64,000 nucleotides of DNA from an uncultured Bacteroidales bacterium (GCA_947290775.1 CAMYPM010000001.1:124001-188000); one strand, 5' to 3'. Positions 46,463-55,486 are shown, counted from the first letter of the stretch. Notes: generated by a model from the letters alone, not told the origin. Program-made: numbers and translations.

Positions 46463-47746
46463 ATGACCATCTATAAACGCTATCAAGGCATCATCCCAAC
46501 CGCATTGGATGGCTTCAATTATACCGTTACGCTTGAGAGAGAAGATGCCAAAAAGGGCGATCCGATGCGTGAGTTACGCTTCTATGGAGAGGGCTTTACG
46601 CTTGAGCGCGAGACTCAGCAGTCCATCCTTGCCCCCATGCTGCCCACACGCCTTACGCTTTTCTTGCAGAGCGAATTGAATTACTCATTCGAGCACATAG
46701 CTAAGGATCGATTAGAGTGGTGTGCACGAGTTGATTTCAATGCAATCCCTCTTTTCCTTGGACGTGTCGAAACAGGTCTTTATGAGGAGGACTTTGCCGA
46801 GCCCCCTTATGAGGTGCGTCTGACTGCGACCTGTGGGCTTCAGTCGCTCTACGATGATGATATGAACATTGAAGAGATCCCCATCAATCAATTCGGTGTA
46901 ACCAGACTATCGGACTTCCTCACATGGCTGCTCAAAGGAGCTTATCCCAAGGGGAACATCGGCAATACTGATATTGGAGAGGGCGTTGCCCGAAAGGAGA
47001 TCTACATCGACCCTTTGGACTTTGCGACCAATGATAAGCCCATGAAGAAGGGAGAGGTGTTAGAAACTATTCTGCACGACTTCGCTCTCAATGTGCGTTC
47101 GGTAGGGGCTGTATTCACTATTCAGGATGTATTCTATCAAACGAGCAACCCGGATCGTCTGATAGGTGATATGCAGCATCCTCTCTATGCCACGCCACAA
47201 TTGCAATCGGATCGTGGCATTGGTCAGCTCCTTCTCACACTCCCTAACGATGAGGTAACCACGCTTGCCCCTTACCACCTTCCGGCAGCTCCTGTTCGCC
47301 AAGTCAACCTACCCAACCCACTCTTTGGCGCAAGGGGAGAGGCCATGCTGCCCCCACCACGACAAATCGCTGTCTCTCCCCTCACTACCGCCACACCGCC
47401 TACCAATGAAGAGAAAGAGCAGGGTGTGACACTCGTTTGCTCGCAGATGTCCGTCAACGCACAACCGGATAAGCAAGGCATACTCATCGCATGCCCCATT
47501 GATGAGCCTTTCTATCAACATATATTGGATGTAACCATTCCCATGCAATTCACGATACGAGATGGGCAATCCATCCCGAGCGATGGGGAAGTGATGAACT
47601 GCATAGATGCCTATCTCTGCCACTTTGATGAAGCGAGCACTCGATGCGAAGTGTGCTATCAGGCAACCATTGGGGATGTCTATCGTGAGCCGGTAATGGG
47701 AGATCCATTGACTTACTTCAATGCGATTTATCAGGAAGATATATAG
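46463..47746 (+). CDS. Phage structural protein, truncated at the right repeat
   Basis: 427 residues starting MTIYKRYQGIIPTALDGFNY. Likely tail/baseplate-type protein of Bacteroidota prophages: mixed beta text such as ELRFYGEGFTLERETQQSIL and LEWCARVDFNAIPLFLGRVE. Its last codons, EDI and a TAG stop, are formed where the phage DNA joins the 165-bp repeat (47739), so the natural C-terminus is lost. The family was not recognised with certainty. Confidence 0.65.
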   Translation: MTIYKRYQGIIPTALDGFNYTVTLEREDAKKGDPMRELRFYGEGFTLERETQQSILAPMLPTRLTLFLQSELNYSFEHIAKDRLEWCARVDFNAIPLFLGRVETGLYEEDFAEPPYEVRLTATCGLQSLYDDDMNIEEIPINQFGVTRLSDFLTWLLKGAYPKGNIGNTDIGEGVARKEIYIDPLDFATNDKPMKKGEVLETILHDFALNVRSVGAVFTIQDVFYQTSNPDRLIGDMQHPLYATPQLQSDRGIGQLLLTLPNDEVTTLAPYHLPAAPVRQVNLPNPLFGARGEAMLPPPRQIAVSPLTTATPPTNEEKEQGVTLVCSQMSVNAQPDKQGILIACPIDEPFYQHILDVTIPMQFTIRDGQSIPSDGEVMNCIDAYLCHFDEASTRCEVCYQATIGDVYREPVMGDPLTYFNAIYQEDI

Positions 47747-47903
47747 ATCTTTTAGCGTAAACATCTATACCTTTTGATCAAGAGGTATAGATGTTTTTTG
47801 TGCCAATAATAAAGGGGAGGCTATCGTCAGGCGGACCTATAGCCACTTCCGCACGGGCTGATGTAGAAAAAGGTTATTTAGTGTTGTTTGCCTTTTGCTG
47901 CGC
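47739..47903. repeat. Right copy of the 165-bp direct repeat
   Basis: Identical to 43325-43489. It begins with the partial unit 2 and whole units 3 and 4 of the 22-bp array, and ends with the last 30 coding bp of the lipoprotein gene on the minus strand. This copy is the natural end of that gene; the other copy is the natural continuation of the xseA side. Confidence 0.96.
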
Positions 47904-50402
47904 CTTTTGTGCTTTCTTAGCTGCCCGCTCCTCTTTGCGGGAGGGTAGGCCGAGCAATTTCCGATCTCTATTTCCGGGGTTCCACCTCTCGCCATAGCGT
48001 TCCCTCATGCGCTGAATATACTCCTCATTGAGATTCTTCCGCTCTCGCGTTTCTTCTTGCTTTTTTGCTTCCGGATGCACCATATCGGCCGGGCGCTGCT
48101 TGTATAGGGGTAGAGCAAGAGGATTCCATTTTATTTCTGAAGTAAATTTGGCTTGTACGGAGATAGCTTGCGGCAAATAGTAGGTTGGCTCCGGTTGCTC
48201 AGAGGGGTATTTACCCATATCCCATACACCATTCTTATTCAAATCCAGCCAAATACGACCAAAGTAGGTCTCAGGTGCCAGTTCTCCTACTTCAAGGCTG
48301 TCGGTCACTATTTGGCGTAGGAGTACGCTATCGTTTTTATCCAACAGCTCAAAGTAGCAAGGTGCTTCGTCAGGATTAAAATGGGGTGGATATTCCATGA
48401 ATAACTTGAAGCCCCCGAACGCATCCTCTTTGAGCGTGGCAAAAGGAATTTGCTCCTTAAGTACAATGGAGTGATAGGCGCTTTCTATTGAGCCGGAGTC
48501 AATCTCTAAGAGATACTGAGCGCCAAAGTCAGCGTCGAATATGAGTTCGTAGTCGAGACTGCGAAGAGAGTCTTGCCGGAGGGTGACCGGTATCAGCGTG
48601 CGTTCGCCTTCGGGGATCTTGTCCCCTTGAGAAAAACTTTGACCCGATGTAGACGAATAATCCTCTTCTTGTGCCGTTGGGGTATCGTTCTGCTCTGCTT
48701 GGTGCCCATATTTGTCTAAGGCATTTTCGTATGGGTTTGATGCCCCTCCCACGTAGGATTTTTCCTTCTGATTATAGTTTGATGGTGCTTGTGTAGGCTC
48801 CGGAGTAGCATTGGCAGGTGATGCATCCAACTGAGGAATGGAGTCTGTTGCAGCAAGTGAAGCACTATCTACCGCAATAGAATAGAGTCGTATCGGTATA
48901 GAATCCGGCAAGACAACCGGCTCGGAGAAGGAAAGCCATACGGCCGCTCTCGGATGCCCTTTGTGAATGCCCTCTTCTCGGATTAAGTTAACCTTGAGTT
49001 GAGGTATATGGAGCTGTATGGAGTCGATAAGCGTTGAGTCGTTGTGAGGAATGGAATCCACACTTAGATGGGTTGAATCCGTTGTGGAAATTACGGCCTT
49101 CTTCTTGGATGCTCTCTTTTTCTTGCTTTTCCGGCCAGTAGTTTTCCCTTTTTCAATAGTTTTCGGGTGCTTGTACACAAATTGCAGTGAATCCTCCTTT
49201 ACGATAGGGCGTTCAAGCGAATCCAATGCGGCATAGGAAATAGTGAAGCGCAGCGTGTCCTGTTGGTAGAGCAACGAGTCCGTGAGGTAATAGGAAAGGG
49301 TGTGTTTGTCTTGCTCTAATTGAGGTTGCCAACCGGCAGATGACGAGGATGGATAGGTAAATAGGGGCTTTAGTTGCGGTAGTTGGGTAATAGGTTCATG
49401 AAAGGCAATAGTAAGGCGAGTAGAGTCGGGGCGTGAAACTTTACCCAAGACTTGTGATTTGCGAATGTTTACAGCATAGAGGAGCAGATTGTCCGGTACG
49501 GACTCATCCTCATTGGGCAATGGGCTTGGCTCAACGGCAGTAGCAACTTCTGTAGAATCTGCCGCGCCTTCGGTAGAAACTTTTTGGTCGGTGCCTTTAT
49601 CCGCAACTAATTGTGGGAAGGGCTCTGCAGTGGCGGTGCTATCCTGTAGCGTACTGTCTGAGGGGGTAGCTGCCTGTTCCTTAAGGGGGAGGGTGAGTGG
49701 TAGCTGCGCTTCTATGGCATCAGCAAGGAAGGCGATACCCTCATTAGGCTGTGAGTAGCTGTAGTTGCGGTCAATGTCGTTAGTCGCTACCAAAAAATAT
49801 TTCCCCGGTGCCAAATGGGTTATATTGAACACTCCGTTGTCGGTAGTCTTACTGATACGGAGCATGGGTTGATCGCCCGGTAAGTCAGGGAGCGAATCCC
49901 GATAGACGCCTACGGTGTAGGCACTGAGGGGCATAAGCGTGTGTGCATCCAAGAGCTGCCCGCGAAGTTGCATCGTATCGATATGAGGACCTGTGGAAAA
50001 AGCATAAGAAAAGCCCTCCAAAGGGTTCCCTTCGTTAAGGTCAACAATGGCATCGCTAAAATCAAAAGTATAGGTTGTATTGGGAACGAGAGGCTCCTCT
50101 ATTTTAATTGTAATGGTTTTCCCCACCCCTGCTGTAAAGCGAGGCGGTTCAAGTTGTGGAGGTGCTGCGACTACCTTCTCGCTCTGCTTCTCTAAACGTA
50201 CATTTTCATTGAAACGAAGCTTTATAGTACGCTTTTTCACGTTGACTGCTCCATTGGGAGGAGTTGCTTTAACTAATTTTGGCGGCATCATGTCGTAGGG
50301 TCCACCCTCGGGAGAAACTTGATGCGCACAGCCGTATATCAGTGTGGCAAGTATTGCGGTGAAAAGTAATGTAGCAAGAGTAAGTAAGGAAGAGCGTCGC
50401 AT
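47874..50402 (-). CDS. Ig-like (SbsA/Big_5) domain lipoprotein
   Basis: 842 residues. Signal peptide with cysteine at about 25 (ATLIYGC). Residues 40-140 form an SbsA-type Ig-like domain (PPNGAVNVKKRTIKLRFNEN, then NTTYTFDFSDAIVDLNEGNP), followed by a carboxypeptidase-regulatory-like segment (GVFNITHLAPGKYFLVATND). Low-complexity Ser/Pro/Thr regions follow and the C-terminus is very basic (KKAQKAQQKANN). This architecture is conserved in Bacteroidota envelopes without a known role. Last gene of a minus-strand run from lemA, 9 bp after the tsaC-like gene. Its last 30 bp lie in the 165-bp repeat. Confidence 0.83.
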   Translation of the reverse strand: MRRSSLLTLATLLFTAILATLIYGCAHQVSPEGGPYDMMPPKLVKATPPNGAVNVKKRTIKLRFNENVRLEKQSEKVVAAPPQLEPPRFTAGVGKTITIKIEEPLVPNTTYTFDFSDAIVDLNEGNPLEGFSYAFSTGPHIDTMQLRGQLLDAHTLMPLSAYTVGVYRDSLPDLPGDQPMLRISKTTDNGVFNITHLAPGKYFLVATNDIDRNYSYSQPNEGIAFLADAIEAQLPLTLPLKEQAATPSDSTLQDSTATAEPFPQLVADKGTDQKVSTEGAADSTEVATAVEPSPLPNEDESVPDNLLLYAVNIRKSQVLGKVSRPDSTRLTIAFHEPITQLPQLKPLFTYPSSSSAGWQPQLEQDKHTLSYYLTDSLLYQQDTLRFTISYAALDSLERPIVKEDSLQFVYKHPKTIEKGKTTGRKSKKKRASKKKAVISTTDSTHLSVDSIPHNDSTLIDSIQLHIPQLKVNLIREEGIHKGHPRAAVWLSFSEPVVLPDSIPIRLYSIAVDSASLAATDSIPQLDASPANATPEPTQAPSNYNQKEKSYVGGASNPYENALDKYGHQAEQNDTPTAQEEDYSSTSGQSFSQGDKIPEGERTLIPVTLRQDSLRSLDYELIFDADFGAQYLLEIDSGSIESAYHSIVLKEQIPFATLKEDAFGGFKLFMEYPPHFNPDEAPCYFELLDKNDSVLLRQIVTDSLEVGELAPETYFGRIWLDLNKNGVWDMGKYPSEQPEPTYYLPQAISVQAKFTSEIKWNPLALPLYKQRPADMVHPEAKKQEETRERKNLNEEYIQRMRERYGERWNPGNRDRKLLGLPSRKEERAAKKAQKAQQKANNTK

Positions 50403-50411
50403 ATAAAGTTG

Positions 50412-51017
50412 CTAAAGGACAATAGGCCCATGAGGCCGTAACTCGGTGATTGAATCGCCTTCAATCCTTATGACAGCTGTTTGTAGTCCCGGGGCAATAT
50501 CCCCGTCCAGTATGGTATAAACCTCCTTCCCATATAACTCATCTATCAGCTCGGGATTCGTAAGGTATTCGATCTCCTCCTGTAGTACCGGTAGTGAAGC
50601 GGTCAGCAGCGGATAGCTGAGATGTTCTAAGAGTAACGAGGTGATGGGTGAAAGAGAAAAACGAATGCCCACCTCTTTGCGTTCCTTGAGCTGCTTGGGT
50701 AGCTTATTGGTAACCGGCAAAATAAAGGTCATAGGCTCCGAGAGATGCTCTTTGATAAAGCGAAATGCAGAATTGTCAATTTTGGCATAGGAAGAGGCTT
50801 CTGCTAAATCACGACACATTAGCGCAAAGAGCTGCTTCCGCATATCACTTCGCTTGAGTGCATAGATACGCTCAACGGCAGTAACTTTAAGCGGGTTACA
50901 GCCATATGCGTAGCCTATTCCTGTGGGAAAGATGATAATTTCGCCCTCGTCAATAAGGTGGGTTAGCTCTTCGATGAGCTTAAAATCGGGATTCTGATAA
51001 TATAGCTTTGTAATCAC
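50412..51017 (-). CDS. TsaC/YrdC-family threonylcarbamoyl-AMP synthase
   Basis: 201 residues. PTGIGYAYGCNPLKVTAVER and YALKRSDMRKQLFALM give the substrate-binding lysine and arginine cluster (K-R-x6-K) of the Sua5/YciO/YrdC family. These enzymes make threonylcarbamoyl-AMP for t6A37 in tRNA. Length is right for TsaC/YciO. The tcdA gene, which modifies t6A further, is three genes upstream, supporting a tRNA role. YciO-like paralogy cannot be excluded. Confidence 0.85.
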   Translation of the reverse strand: MITKLYYQNPDFKLIEELTHLIDEGEIIIFPTGIGYAYGCNPLKVTAVERIYALKRSDMRKQLFALMCRDLAEASSYAKIDNSAFRFIKEHLSEPMTFILPVTNKLPKQLKERKEVGIRFSLSPITSLLLEHLSYPLLTASLPVLQEEIEYLTNPELIDELYGKEVYTILDGDIAPGLQTAVIRIEGDSITELRPHGPIVL

Positions 51018-51026
51018 CTTGCAAAG

Positions 51027-51731
51027 CTACTCAAAAAGGAAGTAATGGGATAGCCTAACGCTGTCGTCTTTTGTAAAAGCGTCCAAATGAGCCAGTTGGC
51101 TCCATCCGTGGAGCTTGCCGTCACGAAAGAGTAGGCGTTCGATAGTATTACGCTGCGCTCTATTCAAGTAGGGGTGGAACGGAATGCTATCATAGGCAGT
51201 CTGTGACAGATTGATGCGCACCGGAGGCTGATTGACGGTAAAGAAGGGTTTTATTTGATGGTAACGCTCCGAGGTCATGCCCCATACCTCTTGCAGTTGG
51301 AGTACGGTGTAGTAGCCACCTAATCGCTCGCGGTAGCTTACTATGCGGCGAGCAAATGCCGGTCCAATGCCGGGTACACGAGTGAGTAATGCCGAGTCAG
51401 CTTGATTTAGATCAATGGTAGCGCCTTGCGGTATGCGTCTTTTGGGGGTGTATTCGCTTCCCGTGGGAGGTCCTACATACTCCGCGTTTCGCTCTAATGA
51501 AGGCTTCTCTTTAGGTTTGAGGGGGTGGGTATCGGTATAAATAGAGTCCTTTTGCAGTGTATCCGCAGAAGTGAGGAGAGGTGCTTCGGGTGGAAAGGAA
51601 GAGGCTGAGGTGGGTTTGGATACAAGGTAGATTGTAATCCCACTTATCAGTAGAATGGTGAGCGTGATTAGCCCGGGCCGGTCTCCTGTATGGAGTCTAA
51701 AGAGCTCCCTCAGTTTGTGTTTCAGTGCCAT
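51027..51731 (-). CDS. ComEA-like helix-hairpin-helix protein with one membrane anchor
   Basis: 234 residues. An N-terminal TM segment (LITLTILLISGITIYLV), a linker, then two HhH motifs, IDLNQADSALLTRVPGIGPA and FARRIVSYRERLGGYYTVLQ. DNA-binding HhH domains of this kind act in DNA uptake (ComEA) or in envelope-associated DNA binding. Its start lies 35 bp inside the lolD gene, an unusually long overlap. Confidence 0.86.
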   Translation of the reverse strand: MALKHKLRELFRLHTGDRPGLITLTILLISGITIYLVSKPTSASSFPPEAPLLTSADTLQKDSIYTDTHPLKPKEKPSLERNAEYVGPPTGSEYTPKRRIPQGATIDLNQADSALLTRVPGIGPAFARRIVSYRERLGGYYTVLQLQEVWGMTSERYHQIKPFFTVNQPPVRINLSQTAYDSIPFHPYLNRAQRNTIERLLFRDGKLHGWSQLAHLDAFTKDDSVRLSHYFLFE

Positions 51732-52392
51732 GGGTACTATTCACTATCTGCCCATCAGAAATAATCAGCGTACGCATACAAGTAGCCGCCAATTCGGCAT
51801 CATGTGTAGCAATTAACATGGTTTGGTGCCGCTCCTGACGAATCTTTGTTAATAGGTTATGCAGCTCAATCTTATTCTTACTATCCAAGCTGCCGCTTGG
51901 TTCGTCTGCCAGTAGTATATCGGGGTCATTGATCAGCGCACGAGCAATAGCCACCCGCTGCTTTTCTCCTCCGGATAAGGCAGCGGGCTTGTGGTGTAAG
52001 CGTTCAGATAGATTGAGGGACGCTAATAGATGTTGTGCCTTATTCAGTGCCTCCTCTTTCTTCATGCCGGCAATCATAGCCGGTAATGCAGCATTCTCTT
52101 CTGCAGTAAACTCCGGCAGTAATTCATGTGACTGAAAAATAAATCCTATACGCTTATTGCGAAAAAGATCTTTCTTGCGCCCGGAAAGCTCAAAAAGAGA
52201 AGTCCCGTTGATTACAACCGAGCCTCCGTCCGCACTATCTAAGAGCCCGAGAATATGCAGCAGTGTTGTTTTTCCTGCACCTGAGGCACCCATGATAGCT
52301 ACACTCTCGCCTTCATCAATTGAGAAGGAAAGTCCCTTGAGAACAGGTAATGCACCATAGTGCTTAGTGAGATTATTGACTTCCAGAAACAT
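51697..52392 (-). CDS. lolD: ABC transporter ATP-binding protein, LolD type
   Basis: 231 residues. Walker A GASGAGKTT at 35-43, Q-loop FIFQSHELLPEF, signature LSGGEKQRVAIARAL and Walker B DILLADEPSGSLD. The MacB/LolD subgroup fits. It powers lipoprotein release from the inner membrane with LolCE, which is not in the window. It lies 3 bp after tcdA. Confidence 0.9.
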   Translation of the reverse strand: MFLEVNNLTKHYGALPVLKGLSFSIDEGESVAIMGASGAGKTTLLHILGLLDSADGGSVVINGTSLFELSGRKKDLFRNKRIGFIFQSHELLPEFTAEENAALPAMIAGMKKEEALNKAQHLLASLNLSERLHHKPAALSGGEKQRVAIARALINDPDILLADEPSGSLDSKNKIELHNLLTKIRQERHQTMLIATHDAELAATCMRTLIISDGQIVNSTHGTETQTEGAL

Positions 52393-52395
52393 GCT

Positions 52396-53109
52396 TTACA
52401 GATTGGATAATACATGGGATGCAATGAAGCAACCAAATACGTTGGGTAAATAGGAAATGGTCCCTACCGTAGTACGTTTGTTGCGCTCAAGAGAGTTACT
52501 GAGGATAGCCTGTTTGATGGGAGCTTCTATTGAGTAAACAATCGGTATTCCTTCGTTAATACCTGCTTCGCGCAGATTGCGGCGTATGATTTTAGCTAAT
52601 GAGCAATGATTACTTTGCGATATATCGGCTATGCGTACGCTTTGCGGATCACGCTTGGCACCGGCTCCCATAGAGGATACGATAGGAAAATGGGCTTGGT
52701 AGGATCGGATTAATAGCTCCGTTTTGGGCGCAATGGTATCTATGGCATCTACAATAAAGTCATAGCGATCCAAAGCGAGCAGGGGAGCAATATCGTCACA
52801 TGCTAAGTACTTTTCAATACATCTCACCGATGCAGATGGATTGATGCGCAATACCAACTCTTTGGCGAGCGAGGCTTTACTTACTCCTATGTTGTCCGGA
52901 AAGGCAAGCACCTGCCGATTAATATTGGAGGCCGATACAGAGTCGCCATCCACTAATGTAAAATGTCCTACTCCGGCTCTGGCAAGCATCTCAACTATTA
53001 TGCCACCCACTCCGCCTAAGCCTACAATAAGCACATGGGCCTGTTCATAACGAGCCAGTTGCTCGGTGCCGGTTAGTAATGCTGTACGCTCTGAGTAGGA
53101 GGCTTCCAT
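52396..53109 (-). CDS. tcdA: tRNA threonylcarbamoyladenosine dehydratase
   Basis: 237 residues. An E1-like ThiF fold: VLIVGLGGVGGIIVEMLARA, then DGDSVSASNINRQ. The second half (SMGAGAKRDPQSVRIADISQ, FGCFIASHVL) matches TcdA/CsdL. It closes the t6A37 side chain to cyclic t6A using ATP. Its start overlaps the mltG stop. Confidence 0.92.
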   Translation of the reverse strand: MEASYSERTALLTGTEQLARYEQAHVLIVGLGGVGGIIVEMLARAGVGHFTLVDGDSVSASNINRQVLAFPDNIGVSKASLAKELVLRINPSASVRCIEKYLACDDIAPLLALDRYDFIVDAIDTIAPKTELLIRSYQAHFPIVSSMGAGAKRDPQSVRIADISQSNHCSLAKIIRRNLREAGINEGIPIVYSIEAPIKQAILSNSLERNKRTTVGTISYLPNVFGCFIASHVLSNL

Positions 53110-54197
53110 CAGTGGATATTACGTTCGTTTAGTGCCTGTTGGTAGCGTTGCGCATTCAATAGGTGCTGCGTATAGAACTGGGCAAAGTCGTGGTATCCGG
53201 AGAAATCACTCTTCGCACACATATAGTAGAAGTTATGATGTGTGAAGTTCAAAACGGCATCAAGTGTACTCTTCTGTGGAAAGCGGATCGGACCGGGGGG
53301 AAGGCCTTCGTGCAGGTATGTATTGTATGGGGAGTTAGTTTGTAGTAAAGCTCCTGCTACACGCTTTGCGGAGAAGTCACCGGAGGCATACTTCAGAGTG
53401 GGATCAGCTTGTAGCTTCATACCGCGGCGTAGGCGATTGATATAGAGTCCGGCAATGTCTGAGTACTCATCTTTCTTGGCACTCTCCTCTTCTACAATAC
53501 TGGCTATGATACAGATCTGTACCGGAGTAAGCTGCTCTTTCTGGGCTTTCTTCAAACGTTCTTCATTCCAAAAGCGATGATAGTTCGTTACTATTTTATG
53601 GATCAGTTCATTGGGAGAGATTGTCCAGTACACCTCATACGTATCAGGAATGAATAGGCAACGTATGGTCTCGGTAGTGAATCCCAAAGAGTCGCAAAAA
53701 GCTTCGTTTTCAATGAGTTTATTCAATGAGTCGGCCTCAAAAGCTAATGGAGCACTCAGTTTCTCCACAAGCTGTTGCTGGGTACGTATATTATTGAATG
53801 TAAGCTTTAGGGGCGTTTCGTTGGCTACAGTGAGCACTCTATATAGCTTTGTTAAGCTCATATTGCCCTTAACGGCATATCTACCGGGGCGTAATTTCTT
53901 CTCCACGTTTAGCATCTTTGAGAAGGGTGCCGCTAATGGAAGTTTTCGTAAGCCTATCTCATTGGTTAATTGCTCCTCTACTTGTTGAAGGGTTGTGGTT
54001 GGACGTACATAGAGAAATCCCTCTTTCCCCGACTTACCGGCAGGGCGTAACAACTCAAAGGCAACCCATCCTAAGAATAGTAGCAGTATAACGATTAGGA
54101 TGATAATAAACCTTGTTAAGGCTTTACGACGTCGTACTTTTGCCAGATTCTGACCGGGGCGCCACTTAGGTACATAGGGATGATATTTTTTCTTCAT
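53109..54197 (-). CDS. mltG: Endolytic transglycosylase MltG
   Basis: 362 residues. A cytoplasmic basic start, one TM segment (FIIILIVILLLFLGWVAFEL), a LysM-like part, then the YceG domain: FIPDTYEVYW, catalytic Glu in IASIVEEES, YINRLRRGMKLQADPTLKYA and LPPGPIRFPQ. It cuts nascent peptidoglycan strands. It lies 20 bp after the TPM gene. Confidence 0.95.
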   Translation of the reverse strand: MKKKYHPYVPKWRPGQNLAKVRRRKALTRFIIILIVILLLFLGWVAFELLRPAGKSGKEGFLYVRPTTTLQQVEEQLTNEIGLRKLPLAAPFSKMLNVEKKLRPGRYAVKGNMSLTKLYRVLTVANETPLKLTFNNIRTQQQLVEKLSAPLAFEADSLNKLIENEAFCDSLGFTTETIRCLFIPDTYEVYWTISPNELIHKIVTNYHRFWNEERLKKAQKEQLTPVQICIIASIVEEESAKKDEYSDIAGLYINRLRRGMKLQADPTLKYASGDFSAKRVAGALLQTNSPYNTYLHEGLPPGPIRFPQKSTLDAVLNFTHHNFYYMCAKSDFSGYHDFAQFYTQHLLNAQRYQQALNERNIH

Positions 54198-54217
54198 AAA
54201 GGGGATTTAATTATACG

Positions 54218-55486
54218 TTACCAACCGCCGGTTGCTCCTCCGCCACCGGTAGAACCACCGCCAAAGCCTCCTCCGAAACCTCCTCCGAAGCCTCCGCGGC
54301 GACCTAAACTACTGCCAATGATGCTTCCGGCTATAATTCCGGTGCTCACATCATCGTCATCGCGTATATCCTTATGCTCCGTATGGTCGCAGAAGTCGCA
54401 TTTCCAAGTGGTGCGCAGCACTCTTCCGTTACGCGTTCTTACATGCTTTTTACTCAATATATAGTACGAGCGGGTATGACAATTGGGACAATCTTTATAC
54501 TTCGTTTTGGGTTGTTCCACAAGAACAGCATGTTCGTAGCCACATTGTGTACAACGATAGGGAGCATACTGCCGACTTCCGATGGCTGTTTCAAAGCGTT
54601 GAGAGGGGGAAAGGAGCCTATTTAAGTCAATACCGGCGGGATGATAAGTGTTGTAGCTACCGCATCTGGGGCAGGTAAGGGCGGCTTTTTTGATTCGCTT
54701 ACGGTATTTAGGGTACCAAACGAGGAACAAAACCATCACAGGGATACAGATAATAAGCCATACCGACATCATTCGTGCATGTTTATCCATCTGTCGGAGT
54801 GCAAATTGAGGTTCGTATTGGGCAGCGATCTGCCGCACGCCTACAAATGCTCCTATTGTTAAGCCTATAACCGTAATAAAATAAAACGCCAGCACCAAAA
54901 ACATTCCGATAACGGAAGATGTCCCATCATCGTCACTTGCGCTTCTTCTGTCAGAAGGTGTATATTCTCCTGCGTCAACACTCTCCCTAATCACGTTTAT
55001 GGCGTTTAGTATTCCTTCGCCATACGCTTCCTGTTGGAAGTATGGTGCTATCTCGTTGGCTATGATATTACTGCATACTGCATCGGGCAACACTCCTTCC
55101 AATCCATAGCCCGTTTGAATACGGAACTTATGATCCTCCATTGATCCGATGAGTAGTAGTCCGGTGTTTTGCTTTGCAGAACCTAAGCCCCAACTGCGAA
55201 ATAATTCTAAAGCAAAGTCCTCTATTTCCCTATCGGTTGATGGAATAAGTACCACGACTGCCTCAATCCCGAAGTCGTGTCGAAGCGCCATTAACGCTCG
55301 GTCTATCTCCACTTGTAGGTTGCTCCCTACGTATCCCTGTGGGTCACTAAGGAAACGGCTGCTGTCGGCTACCTGTACATTAGGCACATCGGAGACGGAA
55401 TAAACACCTCCTTTGGGTGTAGCACACACATATAGTGTAGCTACTACCCATAGTAAGAGGGTGCTTAGGAGCGTGCGTATCTTCAT
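54218..55486 (-). CDS. TPM-domain (YgcG-like) membrane protein
   Basis: 422 residues. Signal peptide, TPM domain from about 30 to 160 (LQVEIDRALMALRHDFGIEA, NTGLLLIGSMEDHKFRIQTG and GLEGVLPDA), two TM segments, then two zinc-ribbon-like CxxC pairs (CPRCGSYNTYH, CTQCGYEHAV, CPNCHTRS, CDFCDH) and a glycine-rich tail. Unusual features are the four cysteine pairs before the tail. Next to lemA as in many bacteria. Confidence 0.87.
   Translation of the reverse strand: MKIRTLLSTLLLWVVATLYVCATPKGGVYSVSDVPNVQVADSSRFLSDPQGYVGSNLQVEIDRALMALRHDFGIEAVVVLIPSTDREIEDFALELFRSWGLGSAKQNTGLLLIGSMEDHKFRIQTGYGLEGVLPDAVCSNIIANEIAPYFQQEAYGEGILNAINVIRESVDAGEYTPSDRRSASDDDGTSSVIGMFLVLAFYFITVIGLTIGAFVGVRQIAAQYEPQFALRQMDKHARMMSVWLIICIPVMVLFLVWYPKYRKRIKKAALTCPRCGSYNTYHPAGIDLNRLLSPSQRFETAIGSRQYAPYRCTQCGYEHAVLVEQPKTKYKDCPNCHTRSYYILSKKHVRTRNGRVLRTTWKCDFCDHTEHKDIRDDDDVSTGIIAGSIIGSSLGRRGGFGGGFGGGFGGGSTGGGGATGGW

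Larger units (their letters stand above)
43490..47738. mobile_element. Scrambled Mu-like prophage remnant between 165-bp repeats
   Basis: 4,249 bp holding pieces of phage genes on both strands: a DNA adenine methylase fragment, a frameshifted tail-tube gene and a TM protein on the minus strand, then a DUF935 portal tail, a gpF minor-head fragment and a truncated structural gene on the plus strand. No integrase, transposase or repressor is present. The order and strand changes show inversion or joining of separate pieces before or after arrival. Confidence 0.85.

Noticed and set aside
46282..46476. 64-codon ORF before the truncated phage gene
   Set aside because: No motif, weak start context and overlap with the next gene; not strong enough to call.
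54180..54464. Plus-strand proline-rich ORF (PPPKPPPKPP)
   Set aside because: It is the antisense of the glycine-rich tail of the TPM protein.
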